Under the pieces are notes generated by a model, which had not been told where the DNA came from, ran no database searches, and worked only from the letters and a program-made list of their open reading frames with translations. The translations under genes were made by a program, and so were the position numbers. Shown in pieces: positions 53,755 to 63,166 of a stretch of DNA of 64,000 nt. Positions within the stretch are counted from its first letter, which is position 1. The number at the start of each line of letters is the position of its first letter. The DNA comes from HK1 sp965220535 (GTDB lineage Bacteria > Pseudomonadota > Gammaproteobacteria > HK1): NCBI GenBank assembly GCA_965220535.1, contig OZ244833.1, forward strand, positions 1,798,001 through 1,862,000, read 5' to 3'.

Positions 53755-54960
53755 TCATGCCCCGCTTTGCCCCACGATCACGATCGAACATACGTTCTGA
53801 TGGGGGAATCCACCCAAGTTATGGGTCAATCCGAGCGCCGGTTCCTTTTGTCTTTGACGCTCGCCGGCGCGCTCCGTCATTTGCAGGTAGAGCTCGTACA
53901 GCATGCGCAAACCGGAAGCGCCGATCGGATGGCCGAAACATTTCAGACCGCCGTCGATCTGGCAAGGAAGGCTTCCGTCGGCATCGAAAAAGCCCTCCAT
54001 CACATCCTTCACCGCGCCGCCTTCGGGGGAGATATGGAGATCCTCCATCGTGACCAGTTCGGTGATCGAGAAGCAATCGTGCACTTCGAGAAGATCCAAC
54101 TCGTCGCGAGGATTGCGGATTCCCGCTTCCTCGTAGGCCCGCTGCGATGCCTTGCGGGTGGTCATCAGATGGCTGCCGTCCCAAGCGTTATGCTGCGCCT
54201 CGGCTCCGTTGGAAACCGATAGCTGCAGGGCCTTGACGGTGATAGGCCGGGACTTGCCGAGAGAACGAGCGATCTCGGGGGTGGTGACGATGGCGCAGGC
54301 GGCACCGTCCGAGACCCCGCAGCAGTCGAACAGGCCCAAGGGCTCGGCGACCATCGGTGCGTTCAACACCCGATCCTCGTCGATTCGATTGCGCAGATGG
54401 GCCTTCGGGTTCTTGGCGCCGTTGGCATGGCTTTTGACCGAGACATGGGCCATCGCCCGCTTGAGATCCTCGCGCTCGATGCCGTGCCGAGCGCGATAGG
54501 CGGAGGCGAGCTGGGCAAAAGCGCCGGGGGCGGAAAAGTTGGCCCAATAAAGGTCGTTCACCGAACCGCGGCTGCGCTGCGGCAACCCCCCGTAGCCGGT
54601 GTCTTTCAGCTTTTCCACCCCGAGGGCGAGGGCGATATCGCAAGCCCCGGAGGCGACCGCATAAGCCGCGCCCCGAAAGGCCTCGGAGCCGCTGGCGCAA
54701 AAATTCTCGACTCGGGTCACCGGAATCAAAGGCAAACGAAGTGCCACCGCCAAGGGGATCCCGGATTTGCCGGTATGTTGCTCCTCGATCGCGGTGGCGA
54801 ACCAAGCGGCGTCGATCCGATCTTTTTCGATGGCGGCATCGGCGAGGGCTTCGGCGAAGGCCTCGCGCATCAGATCCTCGGCATTGTCGTTCCAGCGCTC
54901 GCCGAATTTCGAGCAGCCCATGCCGACGATCGCGATCTTGTCTCGAATTCCTTTGGCCAT
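53755..54960 (-). CDS. SCP2-type thiolase (acetyl-CoA acetyltransferase-like)
   Basis: A 401-aa thiolase-fold protein with catalytic Cys88 in VTRVENFCASGSEAFRGAAY, EVHDCFSITELV and GGLKCFGHPIGASGLRM near the end. The start at 54960 follows CAGGAGTTGGGATC. It is of the SCP-x/DitF-like subgroup found with OB-fold partner proteins, and a DUF35-containing protein is encoded just upstream. A role in beta-oxidation of a side chain or in an aldolase/thiolase step is inferred. It could also serve the 3-oxoadipyl-CoA step missing from the hydroquinone operon, but nothing shows this. Confidence 0.85.
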   Translation of the reverse strand: MAKGIRDKIAIVGMGCSKFGERWNDNAEDLMREAFAEALADAAIEKDRIDAAWFATAIEEQHTGKSGIPLAVALRLPLIPVTRVENFCASGSEAFRGAAYAVASGACDIALALGVEKLKDTGYGGLPQRSRGSVNDLYWANFSAPGAFAQLASAYRARHGIEREDLKRAMAHVSVKSHANGAKNPKAHLRNRIDEDRVLNAPMVAEPLGLFDCCGVSDGAACAIVTTPEIARSLGKSRPITVKALQLSVSNGAEAQHNAWDGSHLMTTRKASQRAYEEAGIRNPRDELDLLEVHDCFSITELVTMEDLHISPEGGAVKDVMEGFFDADGSLPCQIDGGLKCFGHPIGASGLRMLYELYLQMTERAGERQRQKEPALGLTHNLGGFPHQNVCSIVIVGQSGA

Positions 54961-55004
54961 GATCCCAACTCCTGTTGCCGGGCGCTTGATCCCTCGCACC
55001 CTTG

Positions 55005-55062
55005 ATTGATCGGAAAATATCGGTGATCGGAAAATATCGAGTGATCGGAGAATATCCGGTTC
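55005..55062. repeat. Short tandem repeat between thiolase and HMG-CoA-synthase-like genes
   Basis: Three imperfect copies of GTGATCGGAAAATATCGA (18-19 bp) upstream of the thiolase gene, in a 325-bp gap otherwise without a gene. Confidence 0.65.
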
Positions 55063-55285
55063 ACCGGTGTCGATATCTTGTGTCGATATCCTAACGCTCG
55101 AAACCCGCAAGGCTCGGCGAGTGTCGCGAAGCCTTCCTCGAAGCCTTCCTCGAAAGCGCACCGATGCTGCCCATGACCACCGAATCCGCGGTCGACCCGA
55201 CCTTCGTCCCTCGAAGCGCTCGACGCCTTCGGCGATCTTGTCGCTCCTCTTGCAGCGCACGGGCACCGCGCGCTTTCGCCCTCCC

Positions 55286-56878
55286 TCAACCCTCCTCGAC
55301 AACGCTTGCGCCGGCAGGCGCCGCCTTCCAGAAGTAGCGGCGAAACCCGCGGCGGGGATCGATATCCTTGATGCGAAAGACCATTCGCATCGGAGCCTCC
55401 GGTTCCAAACTCGATTCGTTTTCGGGATCGATATCCGCGAAATCGATCATCGCTTGCCCGCCGCCTTCGAATTGCACCATCCCGTAATAGGCGGGCGGAG
55501 CCTTCGACCACGTGAGGCGATCCGCGGTATAGGAACGAATGCGTGCCGGAATCTCGCTGAATGGGTAATCGACCTGGGTATCGGTGGCATGACAATTCGG
55601 GTTGACGCAAATCCCGCTCTTGGGAAATTGGAGGGTGCCGCAGCGCGTGCAACGTCCGCCGACAAAGCCGTGGATCATCTCCCGGTTGCGGTACAGGGTC
55701 GTCAATCCGGTTTGTCGATCCGCCTCCGCCCGCAGCCCCTGCTCCATCTCGACGAGATCGTTGGTGCCGAGATAGCGCTGGTAGTTCGTATCCTCGAAAC
55801 GCCTTTTGAGATGCCCTTCGATCCCCAGCCGAGGGCCGGGCTCGACCCCCTTTTCATCAACGCTCGTCAATGCCGATGTCGTGCGCAAGACGATGGCATC
55901 GCATCCTTGCCCGAACCCGACCGCCAAAATCGTTTGATCGGGTTTCGCGGATTCCAAAGCGTGCGAGAGCATGACCAAAGGATGGGCCGCGCCCGCTTCT
56001 CCGCAGACTCGCTGCAGATTGTCGCGCAGGCTTTCGGCGCGCAACCCGACCGCCTTGACGATCCCCGCACCCGCCCCGCGCAAAGCCGAGGGCAGGCAAA
56101 AATGATCGATCTCTTCGGCGCCGAGCCCGGCCCTCGACAGGGCTTCGGCGATGGCTTCGGGGACGATCTTCATCAACCCCTCGTCGCGAATCCAGCGCTC
56201 CTCCCAGACGTAATCGAAGGATTCGTCCTGCCCTCGATAGTGATCGACGAAATCGACGGCGACGCTCGCGTGGGCCAGCAGCCGCGCGACCCCCTCGCCC
56301 GCACCCACGAGAAAGGCGGCAGCGGCATCCCCGGTGGTGAGTTCCAAAGGGCTCGCCGCCCGCGTGCGACGCTTTTCGCTGCCGAGCACCAGCACCGGCG
56401 GGCTCCCGCCGGCGGCGATTTTGAAAGCGGCGATCAAGGCGGAACTCCCGGCCCGCTGCGAGCCCGCGATATCCAGGGTGGAGATCCGGCGACCCAAACG
56501 CAAGGCCTCGGCCACGACCCCGGCATTTTGGCGATCCTGAAAAGGAAAGGTGGTCGAAGCGAGGATCACTTGCGCGATCCCGGGGGCGATCTCGGGAGCC
56601 ATGACATCGCCTGCGTCCTCGTCGGCGGGCTCCGGCGGCCAAGGCGACGAGCGATGGCTCCCGCCAAGACAGTCCCGTGCCGCCTCCACCGCCATCGTGA
56701 TGACATCCTCGTCCCAATCGGCGATGGCCCGCTCCCCCTTGCCGAGGGCGGCAAGAGCGGGGTTGAACCACGCATGGGCCGCAGCGACAACGCTTTTTTG
56801 CAACCGCCGCTTGGGGATATAACCCCCGAAAGCGTGGATTCCGACGCCTGCATCCGTCGATGGTGTGCTTTGACTCAT
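55286..56878 (-). CDS. HMG-CoA-synthase-like thiolase-fold protein with C-terminal DUF35 zinc/OB domain
   Basis: A 530-aa protein. Residues 10-340 have the ketoacyl-synthase III/HMG-CoA synthase fold, with VGIHAFGGYIPKRRL, QVILASTTFPFQDRQNAG and GDAAAAFLVGAGEG. Residues 390-510 are a DUF35 rubredoxin-like zinc ribbon (CTRCGTLQFPKSGICVNPNC) plus OB fold. The segment DIAGSQRAGSSAL sits where related enzymes carry the nucleophilic Cys, and no Cys is visible there, so it may act without covalent catalysis or as a scaffold. It probably works with the downstream thiolase on an acyl-CoA substrate. It overlaps the upstream small gene by ATGA. Confidence 0.78.
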   Translation of the reverse strand: MSQSTPSTDAGVGIHAFGGYIPKRRLQKSVVAAAHAWFNPALAALGKGERAIADWDEDVITMAVEAARDCLGGSHRSSPWPPEPADEDAGDVMAPEIAPGIAQVILASTTFPFQDRQNAGVVAEALRLGRRISTLDIAGSQRAGSSALIAAFKIAAGGSPPVLVLGSEKRRTRAASPLELTTGDAAAAFLVGAGEGVARLLAHASVAVDFVDHYRGQDESFDYVWEERWIRDEGLMKIVPEAIAEALSRAGLGAEEIDHFCLPSALRGAGAGIVKAVGLRAESLRDNLQRVCGEAGAAHPLVMLSHALESAKPDQTILAVGFGQGCDAIVLRTTSALTSVDEKGVEPGPRLGIEGHLKRRFEDTNYQRYLGTNDLVEMEQGLRAEADRQTGLTTLYRNREMIHGFVGGRCTRCGTLQFPKSGICVNPNCHATDTQVDYPFSEIPARIRSYTADRLTWSKAPPAYYGMVQFEGGGQAMIDFADIDPENESSLEPEAPMRMVFRIKDIDPRRGFRRYFWKAAPAGASVVEEG

Positions 56879-57189
56879 GTTCTCGTGGGTATCCGGTGCG
56901 TTTCGATGATTCTTCGGGATTTTCTCATGTTCGATTGCCTATCATCGTCCAGCGTGTCGCCGGTGTACTTGCTGACAGCGACAGCGAACTGGCCTATCAG
57001 ATCGTCTGCCCTGCGGGTGGCCTCATCGCGAGGGGGTGCGGGGGTGGACGGGTCGCCCTCCTGTGCCCCCGCCTGAATGCAAGCGAGGCAGGTATTGTCT
57101 GGGGTAGGCACTGCGATGTCTGCGAGCACCCGCAATACCACCCCTTCGGGGTCATACGATGCCCCGCATACCGCGCAGGTATCAGTCAT
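56875..57189 (-). CDS. Small zinc-knuckle protein
   Basis: A 104-aa protein beginning MTDTCAVCGASYDPEGV, with a second CLAC pair at about residues 34-37, forming a CxxC...CxxC zinc site; the rest is charged. Its ATG overlaps the stop of the upstream ankyrin gene (TAATG), and its own stop overlaps the next start. The family is unknown; the style is that of phage accessory proteins. Confidence 0.6.
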   Translation of the reverse strand: MTDTCAVCGASYDPEGVVLRVLADIAVPTPDNTCLACIQAGAQEGDPSTPAPPRDEATRRADDLIGQFAVAVSKYTGDTLDDDRQSNMRKSRRIIETHRIPTRT

Positions 57190-57833
57190 TACTCGCTCTC
57201 CTTATATTTGCCCCATACTTCACTGGGCGTATTGCCATCGATAGCGGTCGCATTGACATCAGCCCCAAGGGCTACCAAAACATTCATTGCCTCTATTTGT
57301 TCAGATAACGCTGCGTAGTGCAGGGGCGTCCAGTCCTGATTATCCTTCGCATTGACATCGCCCCCGTGGGCTGCCAAAGCCTTCATTGCCTCTATTCGCT
57401 CTCTGGCTGCTGCGTAGTGCAAGGGCGTACTGCCATCGGTATTGGTCGCATTGACATCACCCCCGTAGGCTGCCAAAGCCTTTATTGCCTCTATTTGATT
57501 TTTGATTGCTGCGTAGTGCAAGGGCATACTGCCATTTTTCTTATCCTTCACATTGACATCAGCCCCGCGGGCTACCAAAGCCTTTATTGCATCTATTTCT
57601 CCTCTGGCCGCTGCGTAGTGCAAGGGTGTACGGCCTTCCTCATTCCTCACATTGACATCAGCCCCGCGGGCTACTAAATCCTGAATCTCTTGAATATCAC
57701 CCCTCGCGACAGCGTAGAACAGCAGATCACCCAAAGCTTGCGCCCCGATAGCGACCATCGCGAGGCACACGCCAGCGAGCCATCGCCCTAGCTGGTTGCT
57801 ATTTCTCATCGTCCGCCTCTTGGGCATGGTCAT
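57189..57833 (-). CDS. Small secreted ankyrin-repeat protein
   Basis: About 214 aa. A basic start and hydrophobic stretch (LAGVCLAMVAIGAQALG) form a signal peptide, followed by about five ankyrin repeats (TPLHYAAARGEIDAIKALVA; GADVNVKD). Unlike the protein at 13603 it has no cysteine-module tail. The start could also be at 57827 or 57809. It overlaps the end of the upstream small gene and the start of the downstream zinc-knuckle gene, so the three are one unit. It is the second ankyrin protein in the window. Confidence 0.8.
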   Translation of the reverse strand: MTMPKRRTMRNSNQLGRWLAGVCLAMVAIGAQALGDLLFYAVARGDIQEIQDLVARGADVNVRNEEGRTPLHYAAARGEIDAIKALVARGADVNVKDKKNGSMPLHYAAIKNQIEAIKALAAYGGDVNATNTDGSTPLHYAAARERIEAMKALAAHGGDVNAKDNQDWTPLHYAALSEQIEAMNVLVALGADVNATAIDGNTPSEVWGKYKESE

Positions 57834-58017
57834 CGTAGGCTGCCATGATGGTGGCAAGGTCGCTATCTCCCTTCGAGGTGGACGCAATGACTGCTCCTGC
57901 AGTCAGCATCGCATCGACACACAGGGCAAAGGTGCCTTTCACTTGGGCTAGGGTCTCGACATCGCACCCTAGGCGTGCACCCTCGCATACGATGGCATCC
58001 ATCGCATCGCTGGCCAT
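57799..58017 (-). CDS. Small acidic protein, probably the 3-prime part of a broken phage-like gene
   Basis: A 72-aa frame from MASDAMDAIVCEGARLG to AAYDDHAQEADDEK. Upstream, a good ribosome-binding site (GAAGGAGACACACG) starts MSDLTPEVQARVR at 58099 and hits a TAG; reading on in that frame gives LRLRDDLSDQGIVYA and then leads into the 72-aa protein after a frameshift. So the original gene was probably about 115 aa and is now broken by a nonsense codon and a frameshift. The function is unknown. Confidence 0.45.
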   Translation of the reverse strand: MASDAMDAIVCEGARLGCDVETLAQVKGTFALCVDAMLTAGAVIASTSKGDSDLATIMAAYDDHAQEADDEK

Positions 58018-58433
58018 GCGTATACGATACCCTGATCTGATAGGTCATCGCGCAGGCGTAGCTATCGCACCCGTGCTTGCACTTCGGGGGTTAGGTCGCT
58101 CATCGTGTGTCTCCTTCTTCGTGGTGGTACTTCGACATGATGGCGATGGCATCGACACGCCTGACCACTTCCTGCAACTTGGTTTAGACCATAGCCAAGT
58201 CATGTTCGAGACTCTTTCGGGGCTAGATGAAGTTTTCGTTTCGAAAGTCCCGACCAAAAGCCCGAACCGCTCATCGATATGAATCGCGATATTCGAAGGG
58301 CTGTCGATCGGCATATCGATGGGGTTTGGATCTCGCACCTTTCCCGGCGAGTTCTTCGAGTATTTTCTGCAGATTATCCCGTCAAACCGGTCGATCCGAT
58401 CTCATCTGTCCTCTCTCGATGCGACAAAATCGA
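58018..58433. other. Region with truncated small-gene remnants
   Basis: On the minus strand, the tail of another small gene (LQEVVRRVDAIAIMSKYHHE) ends just before the MSDLTP start but is preceded by a stop, so its 5-prime part is lost. Nothing else is supported here. Confidence 0.35.
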
Positions 58434-59399
58434 CTAGGCCTGCTCGACCACCGTCCTCACCGTCTTCCAGTCCATGCGACGACGATAGTGGCCGTCATGT
58501 CGCAAACCTCGGTAGGCAGAAAGGAAAATATCGCCTGTCTTATGACGGAACTCCTTCAGCCGCGCATTCAGTTCGGGGATCGGCGGAGCCGCAGGAGCCC
58601 GGATACGGGTGATGAAGCGGCTGGTTTGTTTGATCTCGTAATCCGCGATCTCTTCCGCTTCGCAAAAGCGAATGGAGGCTTCGCGCACGTTATCGAAGGC
58701 GATGAAGCCCAGATTGCCTTTCGGGTCGTTGAAAACCAGCCGTCGGCCAAGGGTCTTGAGTGGCGGCAGCCATCGGCAGCGCAACGCTTGCCAGTGACCC
58801 AAAGAATCCGAGTCTGACCAAACCTTGAAATCATCGCCCCCCGCCCGCTCTTGCGGGGCGAACAGCGCCAGTCCCACCGGATGTGCTGTCTCGACGAACA
58901 GGCGCTTGCGGATCGAGATGAAATCGGTCAGCCGACGGTGAAACAAGCCGGAGCGGATGAAGCTCTCGGGGATCAATGCCGCGACCCATCGGCAATGCCG
59001 CAGGCATATATCCAAGGACCATTTATAGAGATCGTCATAAGGGCAATCGGGAAAGGGAAGGCCGCGCACCGTCGCGCTGTTTTTCGCCAGCCACGGCGGA
59101 TTCGTGATGCATATGTCATAGCCTCGGGGGAAATCGGCCAGCGTATCGCGCTTGACGACCTTTTCGGCGGCCGGGGCAATATCGAAGGCGGAGAATTTCT
59201 TGGCGAATTCCATACCATGCAAATGGTCGATCAGGCTGTTTTCACCGGCAAAAGGCTCCAATACCCGGGTTCGGGACAGATCGGCGGCTTTCGCCCAATC
59301 GATGAACGCCGGATGATCGAAGGGGTTATGCAAGGTGTAATAAGCGCCTCTGGCCCTTTTCCCGGCATCCGGTGCTTGTCCCCTCACTGCAAAGTGCAT
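58434..59399 (-). CDS. Gamma-class DNA adenine methyltransferase, no cognate nuclease seen
   Basis: A 321-aa protein with GAYYTLHNPFDHPAFIDWA near the start (motif X region), RVLEPFAGENSLIDHL (SAM motif I, about 45-60) and catalytic NPPW at 100-103, the order of gamma-class N6-adenine methyltransferases. VAALIPESFIRSGLF follows, as in Eco57I-like enzymes. No endonuclease gene is adjacent; the 1.3 kb downstream lacks recognisable genes. It could be an orphan methylase or the remaining half of a lost system. Confidence 0.8.
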   Translation of the reverse strand: MHFAVRGQAPDAGKRARGAYYTLHNPFDHPAFIDWAKAADLSRTRVLEPFAGENSLIDHLHGMEFAKKFSAFDIAPAAEKVVKRDTLADFPRGYDICITNPPWLAKNSATVRGLPFPDCPYDDLYKWSLDICLRHCRWVAALIPESFIRSGLFHRRLTDFISIRKRLFVETAHPVGLALFAPQERAGGDDFKVWSDSDSLGHWQALRCRWLPPLKTLGRRLVFNDPKGNLGFIAFDNVREASIRFCEAEEIADYEIKQTSRFITRIRAPAAPPIPELNARLKEFRHKTGDIFLSAYRGLRHDGHYRRRMDWKTVRTVVEQA

Positions 59400-60705
59400 G
59401 GCGTTGGCCTCGAGATCATCTTAGAACCACCGCTGACTCCTCGACTCACCCCTTCGCGAGGCTGAAATCCGGTGGCGCTCGGCCGGGAATTCTACCCCCC
59501 TACAGCCCCTTCGTACATGCCCCCTTCGGTACCCGCACGCGGAGCGAAAGAGCAAGGGCGGCTTGATTCGCGCACTCAGTGAAGGGGGCGAAGCCATGAA
59601 CAGACGCCGGCGTCCGGCGATGCCGCGCTTCCACACGTCGATAATCTTTCGGCGCGATAACGACGGCCCGTTCTCGAAAGACGGGGACGCAGCGCACGGG
59701 CACGAACCGGGCGATCATTCCGGATCGCTCGGCTTCGGCCGACGCGTCGCCGCCCCCGCCTAGGGGCGCGGGGGCAGTCGATCATTTCGTGCAACCGACG
59801 GCTGCTGGAACTTGGCTCGCACGGTGGCCGCCGGCGGCGGACGCCGGCCCCGCTTATCGCGCGGACGCTCTTGCCGACGGCGGCCGAGCCGATATGATGG
59901 GAAGCGTGCGTGCAAGTCGGGGCTAACGTCCGGATAACGCAGATCGGCGCGCTCTTCGCGCTCGCTGACTGGCTGCCGCAAACGGGGCATGACAAGTTGA
60001 CCGGCATGACGGAATTGTCGATCAGCACGGCGTGGCTGAAAGTCCGGCCGACGCTGCCGGGGGCAGGCTACGCGGACGGCTCGGCGAAGGCTTGGGCAGC
60101 CCAGCGAGTCGAGTAACGCGGCCGGAGAAGAGAGACGGGTACGCCGACTGCCCGCGAGAATCGAAGCGGCGGCGGCCGGGGCTCCTTCCGCTTCGATTCG
60201 CGCCGGCATAAAAAAGAGCCGGAGCCTTGCGATAGGCTCCGGCTTTCTTTTTTATTAGTGCCTACTTGAACGAGCGGGAGGGCACCAAGGGCCGACGAGA
60301 CCCGGCGATAGAGTCCCGGATCGTTCTTTCGGATCGTAGGCGGAACCCGCACAACTCTCTATCGCTCGTCGATTTTAGCAAATCGGGGGCGGCGGCGGAA
60401 TAGCTGCCGCCGTGAGTCCGCGCCCTAGTCGCCGAGCCCGCACATCCGGGCAGGCTCGGCGGATTCGAATCGTCGCCGCTCGGCGGGCAAGCGCCCCGCC
60501 GGCGTCACCGGCAATCGCTCGCGTCGGAGACTTTAGGGGGCTTGCTGTCCAAACCCGCGGAATATCCTGTGCGCGATTGCAAAGAATATCCCGAGCGCAA
60601 GGCAGCCCGCGAAGAGCGAACTCGGTTTCACGGACCAGCTTCACAGGCCGGCTTCACGAACCGGTTTCACGGGCTGGCTTCACGGGCCTGTTTCACGGGC
60701 CGCCT
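59400..60705. other. Long GC-rich region without recognisable genes
   Basis: About 1.3 kb. Open frames exist on both strands but show biased, repetitive composition and no motifs. A stretch at 60622-60708 contains imperfect 14-15 bp repeats around TTCACGGGC. A hairpin at 60217-60244 is described separately. Confidence 0.4.
60217..60244. terminator. Bidirectional rho-independent terminator
   Basis: AGCCGGAGCC pairs perfectly with GGCTCCGGCT around an 8-base loop. TTCTTTTTT follows on the plus side and an A run precedes it, so it can act on both strands. Confidence 0.85.
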
Positions 60706-61629
60706 TCAAAGGGGATCCCAACTGAATACGTCCGCACTGCGATCGAGGGAGTGGAAATCCGCCGCCAAAGCGGGGAAAGCATGGTCGACGATCGACTCCG
60801 GCGTCCAGCCTTGGGCTTCGTGGATGCCGCGACGGGGGCGCGATTGGCTCATCAGGAAAATTTCGTTGCCGCGAACCGCGAAGATCTGGCCGTTGACCGT
60901 CGACGCCCGGTCCGAGCAAAGCGCAACCACCATCGCCGCGACTTTTTCCGGGCGCATCTGCCGCAGTTTCTCGACCCGTGCGCGCTGCGCCTCGTCCTCG
61001 ACCGGAATGGTGCCGATCATCCGACTCCAAGCGAAGGGGGAGATGCAGTTGGAGCGTACGTTGAATCGCTCCATGTCCAAGGCGATGGATTTGGAAAGCC
61101 CGACGATGCCCATCTTCGCCGCCGCATAGTTCGCTTGGCCGAGGTTGCCGATCAGCCCCGAGGTCGAGGTCATGAACACGAAGCGGCCGGACTGCTGCGC
61201 CCGGAAACGGGGGGCGGCGGCGCGGGAGATATTGAAAGCGCCTTTGAGATGAACGCCGATGACCGCATCGAAATCCTCCTCGCGCATTTTGTGGAAGATC
61301 GAATCGCGCAGGATGCCGGCATTGGCGACCACGATATCGATGCCGCCGAAGCGGTCGATCGCCTGCTCCACCATCCTCGAGGCGGCGGCGAAGTCGGCGA
61401 CGCTGTCGAAATTCGCCTCCGCCTCGCCTCCCTCTCGGCGAATCGAGTCCACCACCTCGGTGGCCGGAGCGCGGTCTCCCCCCTCGCCGGAAGCGCTGCC
61501 CCCGGGATCGTTGACCACCACCTTCGCCCCGTAAGCCGCCAGCATCATCGCGCTTTGCGCCCCGATACCCCGCCCGGCGCCGCTAACCAAAGCGACTTTG
61601 CCCGCCAATATCCCTTCTCTTTGCGTCAT
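60706..61629 (-). CDS. Short-chain dehydrogenase, 3-hydroxyacyl-CoA dehydrogenase-like
   Basis: A 307-aa SDR: cofactor motif VSGAGRGIGAQSA, NAG in VVANAGILRD, catalytic Tyr and Lys in QANYAAAKMGIVGLSKS, and KVVVNDPGGSASGEG, which resembles multifunctional-enzyme type 3-hydroxyacyl-CoA dehydrogenases. The start at 61629 follows from the family N-terminus. With the thiolase and HMG-CoA-synthase-like genes a few kb away it may serve an acyl-CoA side-chain pathway; this link is inference because they are not in one operon. Confidence 0.82.
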   Translation of the reverse strand: MTQREGILAGKVALVSGAGRGIGAQSAMMLAAYGAKVVVNDPGGSASGEGGDRAPATEVVDSIRREGGEAEANFDSVADFAAASRMVEQAIDRFGGIDIVVANAGILRDSIFHKMREEDFDAVIGVHLKGAFNISRAAAPRFRAQQSGRFVFMTSTSGLIGNLGQANYAAAKMGIVGLSKSIALDMERFNVRSNCISPFAWSRMIGTIPVEDEAQRARVEKLRQMRPEKVAAMVVALCSDRASTVNGQIFAVRGNEIFLMSQSRPRRGIHEAQGWTPESIVDHAFPALAADFHSLDRSADVFSWDPL

Positions 61630-61675
61630 CGGTCGATCCCCCCTCCCCCTTGCCAATAGAAGCGTCGAAGAAGCG

Positions 61676-62224
61676 TCAAAGGAGCGTCAGCGAATGCAGC
61701 CGATGGCCGTCGAGCCGCTTTCGCCCGTCGAGTCCTTTCAACTCCGCCACGAAGGCACAGGCCGCGACCTCGCCCCCGATCCCCTCGATCAACTCGCAAG
61801 CCGCGGCCGCACTGCCGCCGGTTGCCAACACGTCATCGACTAAAAGCACCCGACTACCCGGCCGCCGCAGGGCGTCGACATGCGCTTCCAAGGCGCCCTC
61901 GCCGTATTCGAGCCGATAAAGAACCGAGCGCACCTCGCCCGGGAGTTTGCCGGGCTTGCGCAGGGGCACGAAAGGTCTGTCCAAGGCTTGCGCAACCAAG
62001 GAGCCGAAGATGAAGCCCCGCGCTTCGATACCGGCCACCGCATCGATCGACTCGGCGTGAAAGGGCTCGGCGAGCAGCCGAGTGCAATGCGCAAGCGCTT
62101 GCCAATCCCCCACCAAGGGGGTGATATCGCGAAAAAGGATGCCGGGGGAAGGGAAATCCGGAATCGTACGAATCCTCGACTCGATCAAATCAAGGGGTCG
62201 GGTTTCGAAAGGCATCGTTCGCAT
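61676..62224 (-). CDS. apt: Adenine phosphoribosyltransferase
   Basis: Salvages adenine to AMP using PRPP. The 182-aa protein has IPDFPSPGILFRDITPLVGD at the start, AGIEARGFIFGSLVAQAL, and the PRPP-binding signature RVLLVDDVLATGGSA. Length is normal. The start at 62224 (MRTMPFETRPL) or the ATG 9 bp downstream would both serve. Confidence 0.96.
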   Translation of the reverse strand: MRTMPFETRPLDLIESRIRTIPDFPSPGILFRDITPLVGDWQALAHCTRLLAEPFHAESIDAVAGIEARGFIFGSLVAQALDRPFVPLRKPGKLPGEVRSVLYRLEYGEGALEAHVDALRRPGSRVLLVDDVLATGGSAAAACELIEGIGGEVAACAFVAELKGLDGRKRLDGHRLHSLTLL

Positions 62225-62272
62225 CCTTCGATCATCGCTTCGTCAAGATATATCAGGGGGTATCAGGAGATA

Positions 62273-63166
62273 TCAAAGAATATCGAGGGAAACTTCATAA
62301 CCGCCGTGCCTGCGGACATTGAAGACCCCGGATTCGAAGACGAGATATTGCCCCTTGATCCCGACGAGCACATCCTCGATCAGCGGGGATTTGTCGAGGG
62401 AAATCGAGCGCAGGCTCGGCGGGGGGCGATCGAGGGGGTAGGAGAATTCGTCGGTATCGGCGGCGAGCGGATGCAGCATCGCCGCGATCTCCTCCGCTCG
62501 GCGGCGATGACCGTCGCCTGCGCGCTCCGATTCCGTCAGCGACAGATTCTCCAACGAGCCCTCGGCGCGCTCCAAAAGGTCGCTCGCCGCCGATTCGAGA
62601 TCGACCGGCGGGGCGGCGCCTTTGAGCATCGCCCGCCAATCGGTGCGATCCGAGATATGCGCTTTCAGCGCCGACTCGACGAGACCGGCATCCCGCCGGC
62701 TCGGCACCTCGAAAAGCGGCATCGCCTGCATCGCTCCTTGATCGAGCCAACGCGTGGGCACCTGCGACTTGCGCGTGATCCCGACCTTAGTGGCGCTGGT
62801 GGCAGCAAGGTAAACGATATGCGGCTGCATGCAATGGCTCCGCCCCCATTGCGGCTCGCGGCAAGTGCCCTCGTGATAATGACAGAGCTCAGGGCGCACG
62901 ATGCATAGATCGCAGGCGGCAAGCGAGCGAAAACAGGGATAGCAATAGCCCTGGTTGAAACTCTTGCGGGTTGCGCGATCGCACGCGATACAGCGGATGG
63001 CACCGCTGAATTCAAGCCGGATACGCTTGCCGATCAAAGGATTGAGGGCGACGAGACTGTCGCCGAAACGCAGATGACAACGAGCCGGGGCACCCTCGCC
63101 CTCTCCCGGCTCGATCACCATCTTGCGTAAAAGACCGATGATATTTCGGGTGTCGGTAGAGGTCAT
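62273..63166 (-). CDS. DUF2797 family zinc protein
   Basis: A 297-aa protein with the DUF2797 pattern: RIRLEFSGAIRCIACDR, SFNQGYCYPCFRSLAACDLC (CxxC zinc pairs), EGTCREPQWG and HIVYLAATSATKVGITR, and a C-terminal GIKGQYLVFESGVFNVRRHG. The function of the family is not established to my knowledge. The start at 63166 is preferred; an in-frame ATG at 63250 has less support. It lies 48 bp upstream of apt on the same strand. Confidence 0.85.
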   Translation of the reverse strand: MTSTDTRNIIGLLRKMVIEPGEGEGAPARCHLRFGDSLVALNPLIGKRIRLEFSGAIRCIACDRATRKSFNQGYCYPCFRSLAACDLCIVRPELCHYHEGTCREPQWGRSHCMQPHIVYLAATSATKVGITRKSQVPTRWLDQGAMQAMPLFEVPSRRDAGLVESALKAHISDRTDWRAMLKGAAPPVDLESAASDLLERAEGSLENLSLTESERAGDGHRRRAEEIAAMLHPLAADTDEFSYPLDRPPPSLRSISLDKSPLIEDVLVGIKGQYLVFESGVFNVRRHGGYEVSLDIL

